Source of the DNA: Stenotrophomonas sp. ESTM1D_MKCIP4_1
Lineage (GTDB): Bacteria > Pseudomonadota > Gammaproteobacteria > Xanthomonadales > Xanthomonadaceae
Length of the DNA stretch: 64,000 nucleotides
Assembly (NCBI RefSeq): GCF_003086895.1
Contig: NZ_CP026004.1
Location: 1,710,731 to 1,774,730 of the forward strand
Direction: 5' to 3'
Below are positions 1-9,934 of this stretch, piece after piece (position 1 is the stretch's first letter; the number at the start of each line of letters is the position of its first letter). The notes under the pieces were generated by a model. The model was not told the DNA's origin. It did not search any database and saw nothing but the letters and a program-made list of their open reading frames with translations. The position numbers and the translations under genes were made by a program.

Positions 1-756
1 GCGCTGCTGGCCAGTCCGCTGGATGGCAAGACCGTGCTGTTCGAGACCGGCATCGGCGCCTTCTTCGATCCGCGCATGCGTGATCGCTATGGCGTGCAGG
101 AAAGCCAGCACGTCCTGATCGATTCACTGCGCGAAGCGGGGTTCGAGCACGAAGACATCGATGCGGTGGTGCTCAGCCACCTGCATTTCGATCATGCGGG
201 GGGCCTGCTGGCAGCCTGGAGCGAGGGGCGCGGGCCGGAACTGCTGTTCCCCAACGCCACCTTCGTGGTCGGTGCGCAGCACTGGCAGCGTGCACTGCAG
301 CCGCATCCGCGTGATAGGGCCAGCTTCATTCCCGAACTGCCGGGCCTGCTGCAGGCCAGCGGCCGCCTGGAAGTGGTTGAGGGCGAATACTCGCAGGTGC
401 TGGGCAAGCGCGTGCGCTTCAGTTACAGCGATGGCCATACGCCCGGCCTGATGCTTGCCGAGATCGTCGGCCATGCCGCGCCCGACGGGGATGCGCGGGG
501 TGGGGTGGTGTTCTGCGCCGATCTGATCCCAGGCCGATCCTGGGTGCATGTGCCGATCACCATGGGCTACGACCGCAACGCCGAGCTGCTGATCGACGAG
601 AAGCGCCGCTTCCTGGAGGACAAGCTTGCGCGCAACGTGCATCTGTTCTTCACCCATGACCCGCAGGTGGCCCTGGCGCAGTTGGGGCGGGATGAGAAAG
701 GACGTTTCGTGACCCTGCACGAGCAGGGCGAACTGAAGGCACGCGCGCTGGGGTGA
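1..756 (+). CDS. Metallo-beta-lactamase-fold hydrolase (5' end outside window)
   Basis: The frame is open from the first base, so the start lies outside the window; 251 residues are visible, close to the whole length of a small MBL-fold hydrolase. The zinc motif HLHFDHAGG (nt 178-204) is intact; other likely ligands are the His of DGHTPG (near nt 433), the Asp of FCADLIPG (near nt 520) and the His of FFTHD (near nt 655). HxHxDH proteins of this size and layout resemble N-acyl-homoserine lactonases and glyoxalase-II-like enzymes; the substrate cannot be told from sequence. A REP element starts 18 bp after the stop and the next gene, upp, is convergent. Confidence 0.85.
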   Translation, partial: ALLASPLDGKTVLFETGIGAFFDPRMRDRYGVQESQHVLIDSLREAGFEHEDIDAVVLSHLHFDHAGGLLAAWSEGRGPELLFPNATFVVGAQHWQRALQPHPRDRASFIPELPGLLQASGRLEVVEGEYSQVLGKRVRFSYSDGHTPGLMLAEIVGHAAPDGDARGGVVFCADLIPGRSWVHVPITMGYDRNAELLIDEKRRFLEDKLARNVHLFFTHDPQVALAQLGRDEKGRFVTLHEQGELKARALG

Positions 757-773
757 CAGGTGTGCGGCAGGCG

Positions 774-797
774 GTAGTGCCGGCCGCTGGCCGGCAA
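774..797. repeat. SMAG-type REP (GTAG palindrome)
   Basis: GTAG followed by a GC-rich hairpin (TGCCGGCCGCTGGCCGGCA). This is the form of SMAG elements, the GTAG-headed REPs of Stenotrophomonas maltophilia. It sits just downstream of the hydrolase gene. Confidence 0.75.
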
Positions 798-807
798 CAG
801 CAACAGC

Positions 808-846
808 GGGGTCGGATCCCGTTGCTGGGCAACGGGCTCTGACCCC
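808..846. repeat. Second REP family, single copy (GGGGTCGGATCCC...GGGCTCTGACCCC)
   Basis: About 39-bp imperfect palindrome: the arm GGGGTCGGATCCC and the complementary GGGCTCTGACCCC flank a variable core (GTTGCTGGGCAAC). The same arms recur at 953-1029, 32718-32810 and 44432-44470. It differs from the GTAG family. Confidence 0.7.
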
Positions 847-952
847 CGGTTCGTGAGCGGTGTTACGAGGCTTTCAGGCAGCTCCAGGGCGAGCGGTGCG
901 GTTTGCGCGGAGCATTCGCCTGCTGGCCGGAAGACGACGGGAAGATGGATCT

Positions 953-1029
953 GGGGTCAGAGCCCTTCCTGCGGAAGGGATCCGACCCCGGGGTCAGATC
1001 CCTTTGCGACGGCAATGGGCTCTGACCCC
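953..1029. repeat. Second REP family, two copies in opposite orientation
   Basis: Two adjoining imperfect palindromes, 953-989 and 990-1029. The first reads GGGGTCAGAGCCC...GGGATCCGACCCC, the second GGGGTCAGATCCC...GGGCTCTGACCCC, so the slightly different arms alternate in orientation. They lie between the convergent ends of the hydrolase gene and upp and may act as a bidirectional stop or mRNA 3' stabiliser (inference). Confidence 0.7.
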
Positions 1030-1039
1030 AGCCGCAGGA

Positions 1040-1672
1040 TCACACCACGCGGGTACCGAAAATGCGGTCGCCGGCATCGCCCAGGCCCGGCAGGATGTAG
1101 CCCTTGTCGTTGAGCTGGGCATCGATGGCCGCGGTGTAGATATCCACGTCCGGGTGCGCGGCCTTGACTGCTTCGATGCCTTCCGGCGCTGCCACCAGGA
1201 AGATGCCCTTGATGCGGCGCGCACCGGCACGCTTGAGCATGTCGATGGTTGCGATGAGGGTGCCGCCGGTGGCCAGCATGGGGTCCAGGATCAGCGCATC
1301 GCGCTCTTCCAGGCGGCCGGTCAGGCGCTCGAAGTAGGGCACCGGCTGCAGGGTTTCTTCATCGCGCTGCAGGCCGACCACGCTGACGCGGGCGGCCGGA
1401 ATCAGCGACAGCACGCCGCTCAGCATGCCCAGGCCTGCCCGCAGGATCGGCACCACGGTGATCTTGGCACCGGCAATGCGCTGCACCGTTACCGGTCCGG
1501 CCCAGCCGGGGAGGGTGTGCGGCTCGGTTTCCAGGTCGGCAGTGGCCTCGTAGGCCAGCAGCGTGCCCAGTTCGTTGGCCAGTTCGCGGAAATCCTTGGT
1601 GCTGAGCGCGGCGTTGCGCATCAGGCCGATCTTGTGCTGCACCAGCGGGTGGCGCACTTCGACGATCTTCAT
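1040..1672 (-). CDS. upp: Uracil phosphoribosyltransferase
   Basis: A 210-residue cytosolic salvage enzyme that joins uracil to PRPP to make [11 protein letters not shown] (residues 76-83), the PRPP loop DPMLATGGT (130-138) and the C-terminal uracil-binding PGLGDAGDR (195-203) are all present, and the length matches the family. The ATG at 1672 gives the standard [10 protein letters not shown] start. The open frame runs further upstream with no family similarity, so the longer version is not the gene. It is divergent from the TonB receptor gene, with 154 bp between the starts. Confidence 0.97.
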   Translation of the reverse strand: MKIVEVRHPLVQHKIGLMRNAALSTKDFRELANELGTLLAYEATADLETEPHTLPGWAGPVTVQRIAGAKITVVPILRAGLGMLSGVLSLIPAARVSVVGLQRDEETLQPVPYFERLTGRLEERDALILDPMLATGGTLIATIDMLKRAGARRIKGIFLVAAPEGIEAVKAAHPDVDIYTAAIDAQLNDKGYILPGLGDAGDRIFGTRVV

Positions 1673-1826
1673 TGTCGGGAAGGGGAATGGAGAGAGGCCC
1701 CCATTTTGCCGGATCGGCGCGGCGAAGCCCACGCCATGGGCCGGGAAAGTGCTGAACAGTGTCACCGCCGTGCAACGTTGCGGACATACCGTGCAGACCC
1801 ATTCTTCACAGGTATGGGGCTCCACC

Positions 1827-4403
1827 GTGCACATCAAGACTCCGCTGGCCATGGCCATCACCGTGACCCTGGCGCTGGGGGCCGCAGCACCGCTGCACGC
1901 CGCCGGGCAGCAGGCCTTGGCCGCCACCGGCGCGGTTGCCGCCGATGCGGTCGACCTGGACCGAATCGAAGTGCGCGCCCAGCTTGAATCGCAGATCCGC
2001 GCGGTCGACCTGAAGCGCAGCAGCGACGCCATCGAAGATGCGGTGTCCTCCGACGCGCTGGGCCAGTACCCGGACAAGAACGTGGCCGAGTCGCTGCAGC
2101 GCCTGCCGGGCATCAGCGTCACCCGTGACCAGGGCGAGGGCCGCTTCGTGGTCATCCGCGGCCTGGATGCCAACCTCAACAGCGTCAGCGTCGATGGCAT
2201 TGCGGTAGGCACCCCGGAAGATTCCAGCCGCGCCGCGCCGCTGGACGTCATCCCCTCCGATTCGACCGAGCGCCTGCGCGTGGTCAAGTCGCCCACGCCG
2301 GACATGCCCGGCGATGCCATCGGCGGTGCCGTGCTGGTCGAATCGGCCTCGGCCTTCGACCGCGACGGCCGCAGCCTGCGTGGCAAGATCGAAGCCAGCC
2401 ACCAGCAGCTGTCCGGCGAGACCAGCCCCAAGGCCTCGTTCAACTACAGCGAAGTGTTCGCCGATACCTTCGGCATTGCCCTGGGCGTGAACTACCAGAA
2501 CCGCAAGTTCGAGTCGGACAACACCGAAGTCGAGTACGACAACCTCGACGGCGACATCGACGCCGTCGACGTGAAGCCCGGTGAGGTCACCGCGATCAAT
2601 CTGCAGAACCGCAAGTACGAAATCGAGCGCAAGCGCATCGGTGCCAACCTCAACATGGACTGGCGCCCGAACGAGGACAGCACGTACTACCTGCGTACGC
2701 TGTACAGCCAGTTCGACGATGCAGAGACGCGCCAGCGCGTGATCTACAACTTCGACGACGCCGACATGGTGGCCACCGGCACCGACCAGTACCGCCTGGA
2801 CGACCTGCCGTCGGATGCGATCCAGAAGCGCATGCGTTACCGCACCAAGAAGGAAAACACCTTTGCCGCCAGCCTCGGCGGCGAGAACAAGCTGACCAAC
2901 GCGGTGGTGGACTACAAGGTTGGTTACACCCGCACCGAAGAGCGCGTCAACGACGAAATGGAAGCGCGCTTCGAGCTGGATGCCGACGACATGTCCGGCA
3001 CCCTGGACCAGCGCAGCCGCCTGCCGACCTACACGCTCAGCAGCAACGACTGGATGGACAACGCGAACTACGCCTTCGATCGCGTCGTGCTTTCGCCCAA
3101 GCAGGTCAACGATGAAGAGCGCAGCGCGCAGGTCAACGTGCGCTTCGATGGTGACAACAGCAGCATCAAGTTCGGCCTGCTGGGCCGCTGGCGGGACCGT
3201 GATGTCAACGTGGACGAAGTCGAGCTGCGCCGCGGCCCGGACATCGACCTGACCAGCTGGACCGCGGCCGATCCGGAACATCGTCATGGCACGATGGGGC
3301 AGGGCATGAGCTCGGCCGCCATGCGTGCTTACTGGGCGCAGAACGGCAGCCGCTACAGCGCACGTCCGCAGGATGTCGCCGGCAACGCGGCCACGTCGCT
3401 GGAAGAAGACTACACCGCCAGCGAAGACATCTTCGCCAGCTATGCGATGGGCACCTGGGACATCGGCGCGCTGCGCATCATCGGCGGCGTGCGCGTGGAA
3501 AACACCCAGTTCAAGGCCACTGGCAACAACGTTGAGCTGGACGACGATGACGGTTACACCGTCAGCCCGGTGCAGGCCAACCGCAGCTACACCAACGTGC
3601 TGCCGGGCCTGCACCTGCGCTACGACGCGGCCGACGACTGGGTACTGCGCGCCTCGGCCAACAAGACGGTCTCGCGTCCGTCCTTCGGCGACATTTCGCC
3701 GCGCCGGGCGCTCAATACCGGTGACGAGGAGCTGCGCCTGGGCAATCCGCAGCTGGACCCGTACGAGTCGAAGAACCTCGACCTGTCGGTGGAGAAGTAC
3801 ATTGGCAGCACCGGCATCGTCTCGCTGGGCCTGTTCCACAAGTCCATCGACGGCTACATCGTGGAAACCATCAGCCAGAACGATCCGGCTTACAATGGCT
3901 ACGACGTGACCCGCCCGATCAATGGCCGCAAGGCCACCGTGCGCGGTGCCGAGTTCAACTGGCAGCAGCAGCTGGCCTTCCTGCCGGGGGCGCTGGACGG
4001 CCTGCTGGTCGGTGCCAGCGGCACCTGGCTGGATACGGAGTTCGACGCAGGCATCGACGGCCGCGAGGGTGAGGACTTCATGCTGCCGCGCGCCTCCAAG
4101 CACGTGTACAGCGCGCACATCGGCTATGAGAAGTACGGCCTGAGCACGCGCCTGGCCGCGGTGTACCGCAGCGAGTACCTGGACACCGTGGGTGCAGGCC
4201 GCGCGTTCGATATCTATGTGGCACCGAACACCCAGCTCGATTTCTCGCTGGACTACAAGTTCACCCCGCGCATCAGCATGTACTTTGAAGCCCAGAACCT
4301 GCTCGACAAGCCACTGGAGCTGTACCAGGGCACCCGTTCGCGCACCCTGCAGATGGAAGAATACGGCCGCACCTACGCCGTCGGCCTGAAGGTGGCCCTG
4401 TGA
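1827..4403 (+). CDS. TonB-dependent outer-membrane receptor of a phosphate-ester locus
   Basis: An 858-residue receptor for TonB-driven import across the outer membrane. The GTG at 1827 is chosen because it yields a signal peptide ([17 protein letters not shown]..., cleavage after LHAA); ATG 1851 is an alternative. A TonB-box-like LDRIEV precedes the plug domain with [19 protein letters not shown], typical of the large xanthomonad/caulobacter receptor family, followed by a long 22-strand-type barrel ending [12 protein letters not shown]. The stop overlaps the next start by one base, so it heads a four-gene unit with phosphatase-type products. The ligand is unknown; a phosphorylated organic molecule is inferred from context only. 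Confidence 0.9.
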   Translation: MHIKTPLAMAITVTLALGAAAPLHAAGQQALAATGAVAADAVDLDRIEVRAQLESQIRAVDLKRSSDAIEDAVSSDALGQYPDKNVAESLQRLPGISVTRDQGEGRFVVIRGLDANLNSVSVDGIAVGTPEDSSRAAPLDVIPSDSTERLRVVKSPTPDMPGDAIGGAVLVESASAFDRDGRSLRGKIEASHQQLSGETSPKASFNYSEVFADTFGIALGVNYQNRKFESDNTEVEYDNLDGDIDAVDVKPGEVTAINLQNRKYEIERKRIGANLNMDWRPNEDSTYYLRTLYSQFDDAETRQRVIYNFDDADMVATGTDQYRLDDLPSDAIQKRMRYRTKKENTFAASLGGENKLTNAVVDYKVGYTRTEERVNDEMEARFELDADDMSGTLDQRSRLPTYTLSSNDWMDNANYAFDRVVLSPKQVNDEERSAQVNVRFDGDNSSIKFGLLGRWRDRDVNVDEVELRRGPDIDLTSWTAADPEHRHGTMGQGMSSAAMRAYWAQNGSRYSARPQDVAGNAATSLEEDYTASEDIFASYAMGTWDIGALRIIGGVRVENTQFKATGNNVELDDDDGYTVSPVQANRSYTNVLPGLHLRYDAADDWVLRASANKTVSRPSFGDISPRRALNTGDEELRLGNPQLDPYESKNLDLSVEKYIGSTGIVSLGLFHKSIDGYIVETISQNDPAYNGYDVTRPINGRKATVRGAEFNWQQQLAFLPGALDGLLVGASGTWLDTEFDAGIDGREGEDFMLPRASKHVYSAHIGYEKYGLSTRLAAVYRSEYLDTVGAGRAFDIYVAPNTQLDFSLDYKFTPRISMYFEAQNLLDKPLELYQGTRSRTLQMEEYGRTYAVGLKVAL

Positions 4404-5512
4404 TGGCGCGTGGCATGACCCTGCTGGCCGCCGCGATGGCCGCCTGCCTTGCCGCTGGCTGCACGCCGTCGGCCGATCCGGCTGCGGCCGGCAGCGCTGC
4501 CACGGCCGGAGCACCGCGTGCGGTGTCGACCATCGCCGAGGCGTTCCTGACCCCGATGACCCCGGACGACAACATTGATTCGCCGGCCGCCTGGAAGGCA
4601 CCGGATGGCAGCACCTGGCTGATCGCCACCGCCAAGGCCACCGACAAGCTGGTGGTGTACGACGGCAGCACCGGCCAGCACCTGCGGGATGTCGGTACCG
4701 CGGGCACCGCACTGGGCCAGTTCGACCGCCCCAATGGCATTTCGGTGACCGACGACCTGCTGTGGATCGTCGAGCGCGACAACCACCGCGTGCAGGTGTT
4801 TTCCCTGCCGGACTTCACCCCGCTGGCGGTGTTCGGCGCCGCCGATCTGCGCAAGCCGTACGGCCTGTGGGTGGACCGCCGCGCCGATGGCTACAGTGTC
4901 TATGTCACCGATTCCTGGGACAACGGCGAAGACGCACAGGGCAAGGACATCCTGCCGCCACTGGCTGAACTGGACAAGCGCGTGCGCCAGTACCACGTCA
5001 CCCGCGATGGCGCCAAGGTCGAAGCGACCCTGGCGGCCAGCATCGGTGACACCAGCGAGGCCGGCGCGCTGCGCGTGGTCGAGTCGATCTGGGGCGACCC
5101 GGCCAACGATCGCCTGCTGATCGCCGAGGAAGATGAAAGCTACGGCAGCGAATTCAAGGTCTACACGCTGGCCGGCCGCTTCACCGGTACCACCTTTGGC
5201 CGCGATGTGTTCAAGGCGCAGGCCGAGGGCGTGATGCTGCGCACCTGCGGCAAGGATGGCTGGTGGATCACCACCGAACAGGGCAAGCAACGCAGTGTGT
5301 TCCATCTGTTCGACCGCCATACGCTGAAGCCGGTCGGTGCCTTCCAGGGCAACACCGTGGCCAACACCGATGGCATCTGGATGATGCAGCAGCCCAGCCC
5401 GCGCTTCCCGCACGGCGCGCTGTATGCGGTGCATGACGACCAGGGCGTGGTGGCGTTCGACTGGGAAGCCATTGCCAGGCAGCTGTCGCTGCCGCTGGAG
5501 TGTGGCGCATGA
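4403..5512 (+). CDS. Phytase-like beta-propeller lipoprotein
   Basis: A 369-residue protein with a lipoprotein signal (LAAAMAACLAAGC, Cys at about residue 20). After a short linker it has features of beta-propeller phytases: DSPAAW near residue 57, where the family has DDPAxW; RPNGISV; YGLWVD; and an acidic IAEEDES segment like the family's calcium-binding IAEED. Beta-propeller phytases strip phosphate from phytate using calcium. The motifs are divergent, so it could instead be another NHL-like propeller esterase. The start overlaps the TonB receptor stop (TGATG) and the end overlaps the next gene (ATGA), so the genes are probably translationally coupled. Confidence 0.65.
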   Translation: MARGMTLLAAAMAACLAAGCTPSADPAAAGSAATAGAPRAVSTIAEAFLTPMTPDDNIDSPAAWKAPDGSTWLIATAKATDKLVVYDGSTGQHLRDVGTAGTALGQFDRPNGISVTDDLLWIVERDNHRVQVFSLPDFTPLAVFGAADLRKPYGLWVDRRADGYSVYVTDSWDNGEDAQGKDILPPLAELDKRVRQYHVTRDGAKVEATLAASIGDTSEAGALRVVESIWGDPANDRLLIAEEDESYGSEFKVYTLAGRFTGTTFGRDVFKAQAEGVMLRTCGKDGWWITTEQGKQRSVFHLFDRHTLKPVGAFQGNTVANTDGIWMMQQPSPRFPHGALYAVHDDQGVVAFDWEAIARQLSLPLECGA

Positions 5513-6873
5513 GCCGTCGTTGCATGAATGCCCTCGCGCTGGGCCTGCTGCTTGCCGCACCGCTGCTGGCGGGCGCCGCCGCCGAGCCCAATACCCAGGT
5601 TCCGCAGGGCAGCCGTCACTACGCCGCCACGCCACTGCCGGACCGCATCGTGGCCTCGCCGTCGGCCGATCCAGCACATGCCTTCGCGGTGGCCTGGCGT
5701 ACCGATGGCAGCGTGCAGTCGCCGCTGCTGGAAGTGGCCGTGGCCGGTGATTCGCCGGCCATCGAAGGCGTGCGCCAGGTGCGTGCGACGACCCGGACGC
5801 TGCAGAGCGAGAACGGCCTGTCCCATCATCATCGTGTGCAGGTGGACGGGCTGCAGCCGGACACGCTGTATGTCTACCGCGTGCAGGGCAACGGCGGCTG
5901 GAGTGCCTGGAACCAGCTGCGCACCGCAGGCGTTCCGGGTCAGCCGCTTACCCTGCTGTACTTCGGCGATACCCAGAACAAGAACCTCAGCCATGTCAGC
6001 CGCGTGGTGCGGGCGGCGCAGAAGACCGCGCCGGATGCGCGGGTGAGCCTGTTTGCGGGCGATCTGGTCAGCGGTGGCGACGGCGCGGACGATAGCGAAT
6101 GGGGTGAATGGTTCGCGGCGACCGGTTGGTTGGCACAGGAAACGCTGGTGGCACCGGCCATCGGCAACCACGAATACTTCGAGGAATTTGAAGATACGCC
6201 GCAGGAAAGGCGCGTGCTGGGCCGCCACTGGCCGGTTACCTTCGCGCTGCCGGGCAACGGCGTGGGCGCAGCCGATACCAGCACCTACTGGTTCGACGTG
6301 CAGGACGTGCGCGTGGTGGTGCTCGATGGCACCTCGGCCCTCGATCTGGGCACCGCGCAGGCGCAGGCCCGCTGGCTTGACACCGTGCTGAGCGGCAACC
6401 CGCGTGCGTGGACGATCGTGCTGCTGCACCAACCGTTCTATTCGCCGCGCGAGGGGCGCCAGAACGCGGAACTGCAGGACGTGCTGCAGCCGGTGATCCG
6501 CCGCCACAAGGTGGATCTGGTGCTGCAGGGCCATGACCACACCTACGGCCGCCGTGGCGAAGGGCAGGCCGCGACGCCACAGTACGTGGTGACCGTGGCT
6601 GGCCCGAAGCAGTACCGGCTGTCGGACGAGGCGAAGCAGACCATGGACCCGGTGGCCGAAGACACCCAGTTGTTCCAGGTGTTGCACATCGATCCGCAGC
6701 AGTTGCGCTACGAAGCCCGCACCGTCACCGGCCGTCTGTACGACGCCTTCGAGCTGCGCCGGGCTGCCGATGGCAGCACGCAGAAGATCGAGCTGTCCGA
6801 GGGGCGCATCACCCCGCGTGCATGCCCGCGTGCGCAGACTGCCAAGGGTCGTGCCGACCGCTGCTGGGAATGA
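5509..6873 (+). CDS. Exported purple-acid-phosphatase-like metallophosphoesterase
   Basis: A 454-residue protein with a signal peptide (MNALALGLLLAAPLLAGAAA region), an N-terminal fibronectin-III-like domain (about residues 45-140, ending LQPDTLYVYRVQG) and a metallophosphoesterase domain. All usual metal motifs are visible in order: YFGDTQ, FAGDLVSGG, GNHEYF, LLHQPFY and GHDHTYGR. The enzyme should release phosphate from monoesters in the periplasm or outside. ATG 5509 overlaps the previous stop (ATGA). The C-terminal tail after GRLYDAFELR is poorly conserved in kind (CPRAQTAKGRADRC). Confidence 0.85.
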   Translation: MSRRCMNALALGLLLAAPLLAGAAAEPNTQVPQGSRHYAATPLPDRIVASPSADPAHAFAVAWRTDGSVQSPLLEVAVAGDSPAIEGVRQVRATTRTLQSENGLSHHHRVQVDGLQPDTLYVYRVQGNGGWSAWNQLRTAGVPGQPLTLLYFGDTQNKNLSHVSRVVRAAQKTAPDARVSLFAGDLVSGGDGADDSEWGEWFAATGWLAQETLVAPAIGNHEYFEEFEDTPQERRVLGRHWPVTFALPGNGVGAADTSTYWFDVQDVRVVVLDGTSALDLGTAQAQARWLDTVLSGNPRAWTIVLLHQPFYSPREGRQNAELQDVLQPVIRRHKVDLVLQGHDHTYGRRGEGQAATPQYVVTVAGPKQYRLSDEAKQTMDPVAEDTQLFQVLHIDPQQLRYEARTVTGRLYDAFELRRAADGSTQKIELSEGRITPRACPRAQTAKGRADRCWE

Positions 6874-6884
6874 GGAGCCATTGC

Positions 6885-7511
6885 ATGAACACACCTCGAC
6901 GTAGTGCCCCACTGGCCGCCATCGGCGCGGCGCTGCTGCTGATGACCGGTGCAGTGACTGCCGCTGACAGCGTGCTGCACCCGTTCCTGGCCGCGCAGCC
7001 AAAGCAGGCCCCGAAGGAAGTGAACCTGGCGGTTGAGATTCCCGCCGGCAGCTTCACCAAGTACGAGATCAAGGAAGATGGTCTGGTGCACGTGGATCGT
7101 TTCCAGTCGATGCCGGTGGCCTATCCGGCCAACTACGGTTCGATGCCGCGCACCCTGGCCGGTGACAACGACCCGCTGGACGCGCTGGTGCTGACCCGTG
7201 AACCGCTGCATCCCGGGGTGATCGTGCGCTTCCGCCCGATCGGCTACCTGAAGATGATCGACAATGGCGAGCACGACGAGAAGGTGATCGGCGTGCCCAC
7301 CGACAAGGTCGACCCAAGCTACGCCAACATCCGCGATCTGGCCGATCTGCCCGAGATCGAACGGCAGCGCATTGAAGCGTTCTTCCGGGTCTACAAGGAT
7401 CTGCCGGCCGGTCGCAACCCGGTGCAGCTCAATGGCTGGGGCAACGCGGCCGAGGCGCAGGCGCTGATCCGTGAGTCCATGCAGCGTTTCGATGCGAAAA
7501 ACCCTCGCTGA
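6885..7511 (+). CDS. Exported family I inorganic pyrophosphatase
   Basis: A 208-residue soluble pyrophosphatase fold with the signature DNDPLDALV, a KYE segment near the start of the mature protein, and DKVDPSY. Unlike the usual cytosolic Ppa it begins with a signal peptide (MNTPRRSAPLAAIGAALLLMTG..., cleavage after VTAA), so it should act in the periplasm. A GAGGAG ribosome site lies 8 bp before ATG 6885, and the gene follows the phosphatase by 11 bp. It completes the set by splitting pyrophosphate. The presence of a separate housekeeping cytosolic Ppa elsewhere is assumed. Confidence 0.9.
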   Translation: MNTPRRSAPLAAIGAALLLMTGAVTAADSVLHPFLAAQPKQAPKEVNLAVEIPAGSFTKYEIKEDGLVHVDRFQSMPVAYPANYGSMPRTLAGDNDPLDALVLTREPLHPGVIVRFRPIGYLKMIDNGEHDEKVIGVPTDKVDPSYANIRDLADLPEIERQRIEAFFRVYKDLPAGRNPVQLNGWGNAAEAQALIRESMQRFDAKNPR

Positions 7512-7596
7512 GCCGATGCCATAGCGCGGGCCAGGGCAACCCGATACGCTGCGCGGGCGCGGCGCAGCGCCGCTGGGGCAGGGGAGAGGCTCGGCA

Positions 7597-8229
7597 ATGG
7601 CAAGGGAGTGGGTCATCGCGGCAGTGGTGGGCTGGTTGGTGCTGGGTGTCCTGATGTACAGCCGGTACCCGGCAGATCTTTCGGCGCCCCGATGGTGGCG
7701 GCGCGGCTTCAACCGTGCCGCGCTGTACCCCTGGGTCCATCTCATCGCCTTCGGGCTGCTGATGCATCTGGGCCATGGGCTGTCCGCACTGCGCACCGGA
7801 CTGGGTGATGGCCTGCAGGGAACCCTGCACACCGGAGCTGGCGCACTGCTGTTGCCCTTTCCCTTCGCCGTGGTGTTGATGACGGTGCCGGTACGCCTGC
7901 AGCGCGTGCTGCGTGGTGGGCGCTGGCAACCCGGGCCCGCACCGGAGCCGCCGCCGATGGCGCAGGCGCCCGCGGCGCTGCGGCCGCGGTCCAAGGATTA
8001 TGGCGCGGTGGACCTGAGCGATCCGGCGATGATCCGGGAGTTGGCGCGTGCGCACTGGCAGGCCATGGATGCTGCCGCAGAGCGCGGTCTGGGGCTGGAC
8101 CACGCGGTGCGCCTGCAGCGGGGTTTCCTGCGCTTCGATGACCGCGCGCTGGCCGAGCGGGCCGCTTCGGTCTATCGGCGGGCGATGATTGCGCATGCCT
8201 GGGATGGCCAGCGCGCCCGAGGTCTGTGA
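7597..8229 (+). CDS. Membrane protein of unknown function
   Basis: A 210-residue protein with three predicted membrane segments: residues 5-20 (VIAAVVGWLVLGVLM), about 47-65 (PWVHLIAFGLLMHLGHG) and about 82-100 (GALLLPFPFAVVLMTV). A cytosolic tail follows with a proline stretch and a helical region (residues 140-205). A GGGGAGAGG ribosome site precedes ATG 7597. I do not recognise the family. Confidence 0.7.
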   Translation: MAREWVIAAVVGWLVLGVLMYSRYPADLSAPRWWRRGFNRAALYPWVHLIAFGLLMHLGHGLSALRTGLGDGLQGTLHTGAGALLLPFPFAVVLMTVPVRLQRVLRGGRWQPGPAPEPPPMAQAPAALRPRSKDYGAVDLSDPAMIRELARAHWQAMDAAAERGLGLDHAVRLQRGFLRFDDRALAERAASVYRRAMIAHAWDGQRARGL

Positions 8230-8374
8230 CGCTACGCGCGGGAAACCCTCAGCTGCGCAGTGATTCCAGAACACACGCCGCCTGGGCCTGTAGTGGGACG
8301 AGCCCGGCAGACCGCGTCGCGCGCACCGCCTTCACCGCCGCTGGCTATCATGTGCGGCACTCAGAACGAAGGCG

Positions 8375-9796
8375 ATGCACGTGTCGGTAGCGTTGGTATG
8401 GTTCCGCCGTGATCTGCGGCTGCAGGACAATCCGGCCCTGCAGGCCGCACTGGATGCTGGCCATGACGCCGTGCCGGTCTACATCCATGCGCCGCAGGAG
8501 GAGGGCGAGTGGGTGCCCGGTGCCGCGTCGGATGCCTGGCGCCACCGCTCGCTGGCCGCGCTGGATGCCGACCTGCGTGCGCGGGGTTCAGCGCTGGTGC
8601 TGCGCGCCGGTGACAGCCTGGCCGAACTGCAGGCGCTGATCGAGGAAACCGGTGCCGAGGCCGTCTACTGGAACCGCAAGTACGAGCCGGCCACCCAGCC
8701 GCGTGACGCCACCATCAAGCGCACGCTGCGCGAGCAGGGCATCGACGCGCAGAGCTGCAACGGCAGCCTGCTGTTCGAGCCCTGGGACATCGCGACCCAG
8801 CAGGGACAGCCGTACAAGGTGTTTACCCCGTACTGGCGCAACGTGCTCAGCCATTGGCGCCTGCCTGCGCTGCAGGCTGCGCCGAAGAAGCTGGCATCGC
8901 ACGGCGTCGCCAGTCGCGCGCTGGAGGAACTGCAGCTGGCGCCGGCACTGGACTGGGATGCCGGCTTCTGGGAGCACTGGCAGCCGGGCGAAGCCGGGGC
9001 ACTGGAGGCTCTGTCGGTGTTCGAGGACGGTGCACTGCGCGGGTACCGCGAACAGCGTGACCTGCCGGATCGCGTGGGTACCTCGCGGATGTCGCCGCAC
9101 CTGCACTTTGGTGAGATCGCGCCGTGGCGCATCGCCCACGCATTGGAGGCACTGCGCAGCGCCGGTACCGATGCCGATATCGACGGCTATCTGCGCCAGC
9201 TCGGCTGGCGGGACTTTGCCTACCACCTGCTGCACCACTTCCCGAAGACGCCGAACGAAAACCTCAATCCGCGCTTTGACCGTTTCCCTTGGGCCAACCC
9301 CAGCACTGCGCAGCTGCAGGACTGGCAGCGTGGCAATACCGGTGTGCCGATTGTAGATTCAGGCCTGCGCGAGCTCTGGCACACCGGCTACATGCACAAC
9401 CGGGTGCGCATGATCGTCGCCAGTTATCTGTGCAAGCACCTGCGCGCGCACTGGCTGCACGGTGCGCGCTGGTTCTGGGACACGCTGGTCGATGCCGACC
9501 TGGCCAACAACACGATGGGGTGGCAGTGGGTGGCGGGGACCGGGGCTGATGCGGCGCCGTACTTCCGCGTGTTCAACCCGGTGACCCAGGCGGAGAAGTT
9601 CGATCCGCAGGCGCGTTACATCACGCGTTGGGTGCCCGAACTGGCAGCGCTGCCGGTGAAGGCGCGCTTCGCCCCGTGGCAGCATCCGCAGCTGCTGGCC
9701 GAGAAAGCGCCCGGGTATCCACGCACGCCGCTGGTGGACCTGGTGGCGGGTCGCGATGCCGCGCTCTCCGCTTACCGGAGCACGGGCGGAGAGTAA
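8375..9796 (+). CDS. phrB: Deoxyribodipyrimidine photolyase
   Basis: A 473-residue DNA repair flavoprotein that uses light to split cyclobutane pyrimidine dimers. The N-terminal antenna domain starts ALVWFRRDLRLQDNPAL. The C-terminal FAD domain has GTSRMSPHLHFGEI, HNRVRMIVASYL and DADLANNTMGWQWVAGTG. The length and motif order match class I CPD photolyases, and the NTMGWQW segment supports a photolyase rather than a 6-4 enzyme. It stands alone, with about 145 bp upstream and a REP-free downstream spacer. Confidence 0.95.
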   Translation: MHVSVALVWFRRDLRLQDNPALQAALDAGHDAVPVYIHAPQEEGEWVPGAASDAWRHRSLAALDADLRARGSALVLRAGDSLAELQALIEETGAEAVYWNRKYEPATQPRDATIKRTLREQGIDAQSCNGSLLFEPWDIATQQGQPYKVFTPYWRNVLSHWRLPALQAAPKKLASHGVASRALEELQLAPALDWDAGFWEHWQPGEAGALEALSVFEDGALRGYREQRDLPDRVGTSRMSPHLHFGEIAPWRIAHALEALRSAGTDADIDGYLRQLGWRDFAYHLLHHFPKTPNENLNPRFDRFPWANPSTAQLQDWQRGNTGVPIVDSGLRELWHTGYMHNRVRMIVASYLCKHLRAHWLHGARWFWDTLVDADLANNTMGWQWVAGTGADAAPYFRVFNPVTQAEKFDPQARYITRWVPELAALPVKARFAPWQHPQLLAEKAPGYPRTPLVDLVAGRDAALSAYRSTGGE

Positions 9797-9934
9797 AGCG
9801 GGCCGATGAAGGTCGGGTCAGAAAGCTGAATGCAGGACGTCCGACCTTCACATTCATCATCCCGGCATCGCGCCGGGCTGTATATCCTCCGGGTCGTTCG
9901 CACGCCGCATTGGCCGGCACCCAAGGAGACCACC

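Noticed and set aside
1680..1826. Pho box upstream of the phosphate-ester locus
   Set aside because: TGTCACCGCCGTGCAAC near 1757 only loosely resembles the CTGTCAT direct repeat; not strong enough to call.
1806..4712. Very long open frame antisense to the TonB receptor, and similar ones antisense to smeW, dnaK, secD and others
   Set aside because: They mirror the codon structure of real genes in GC-rich DNA, show no domain motifs, and overlap genes with clear families.
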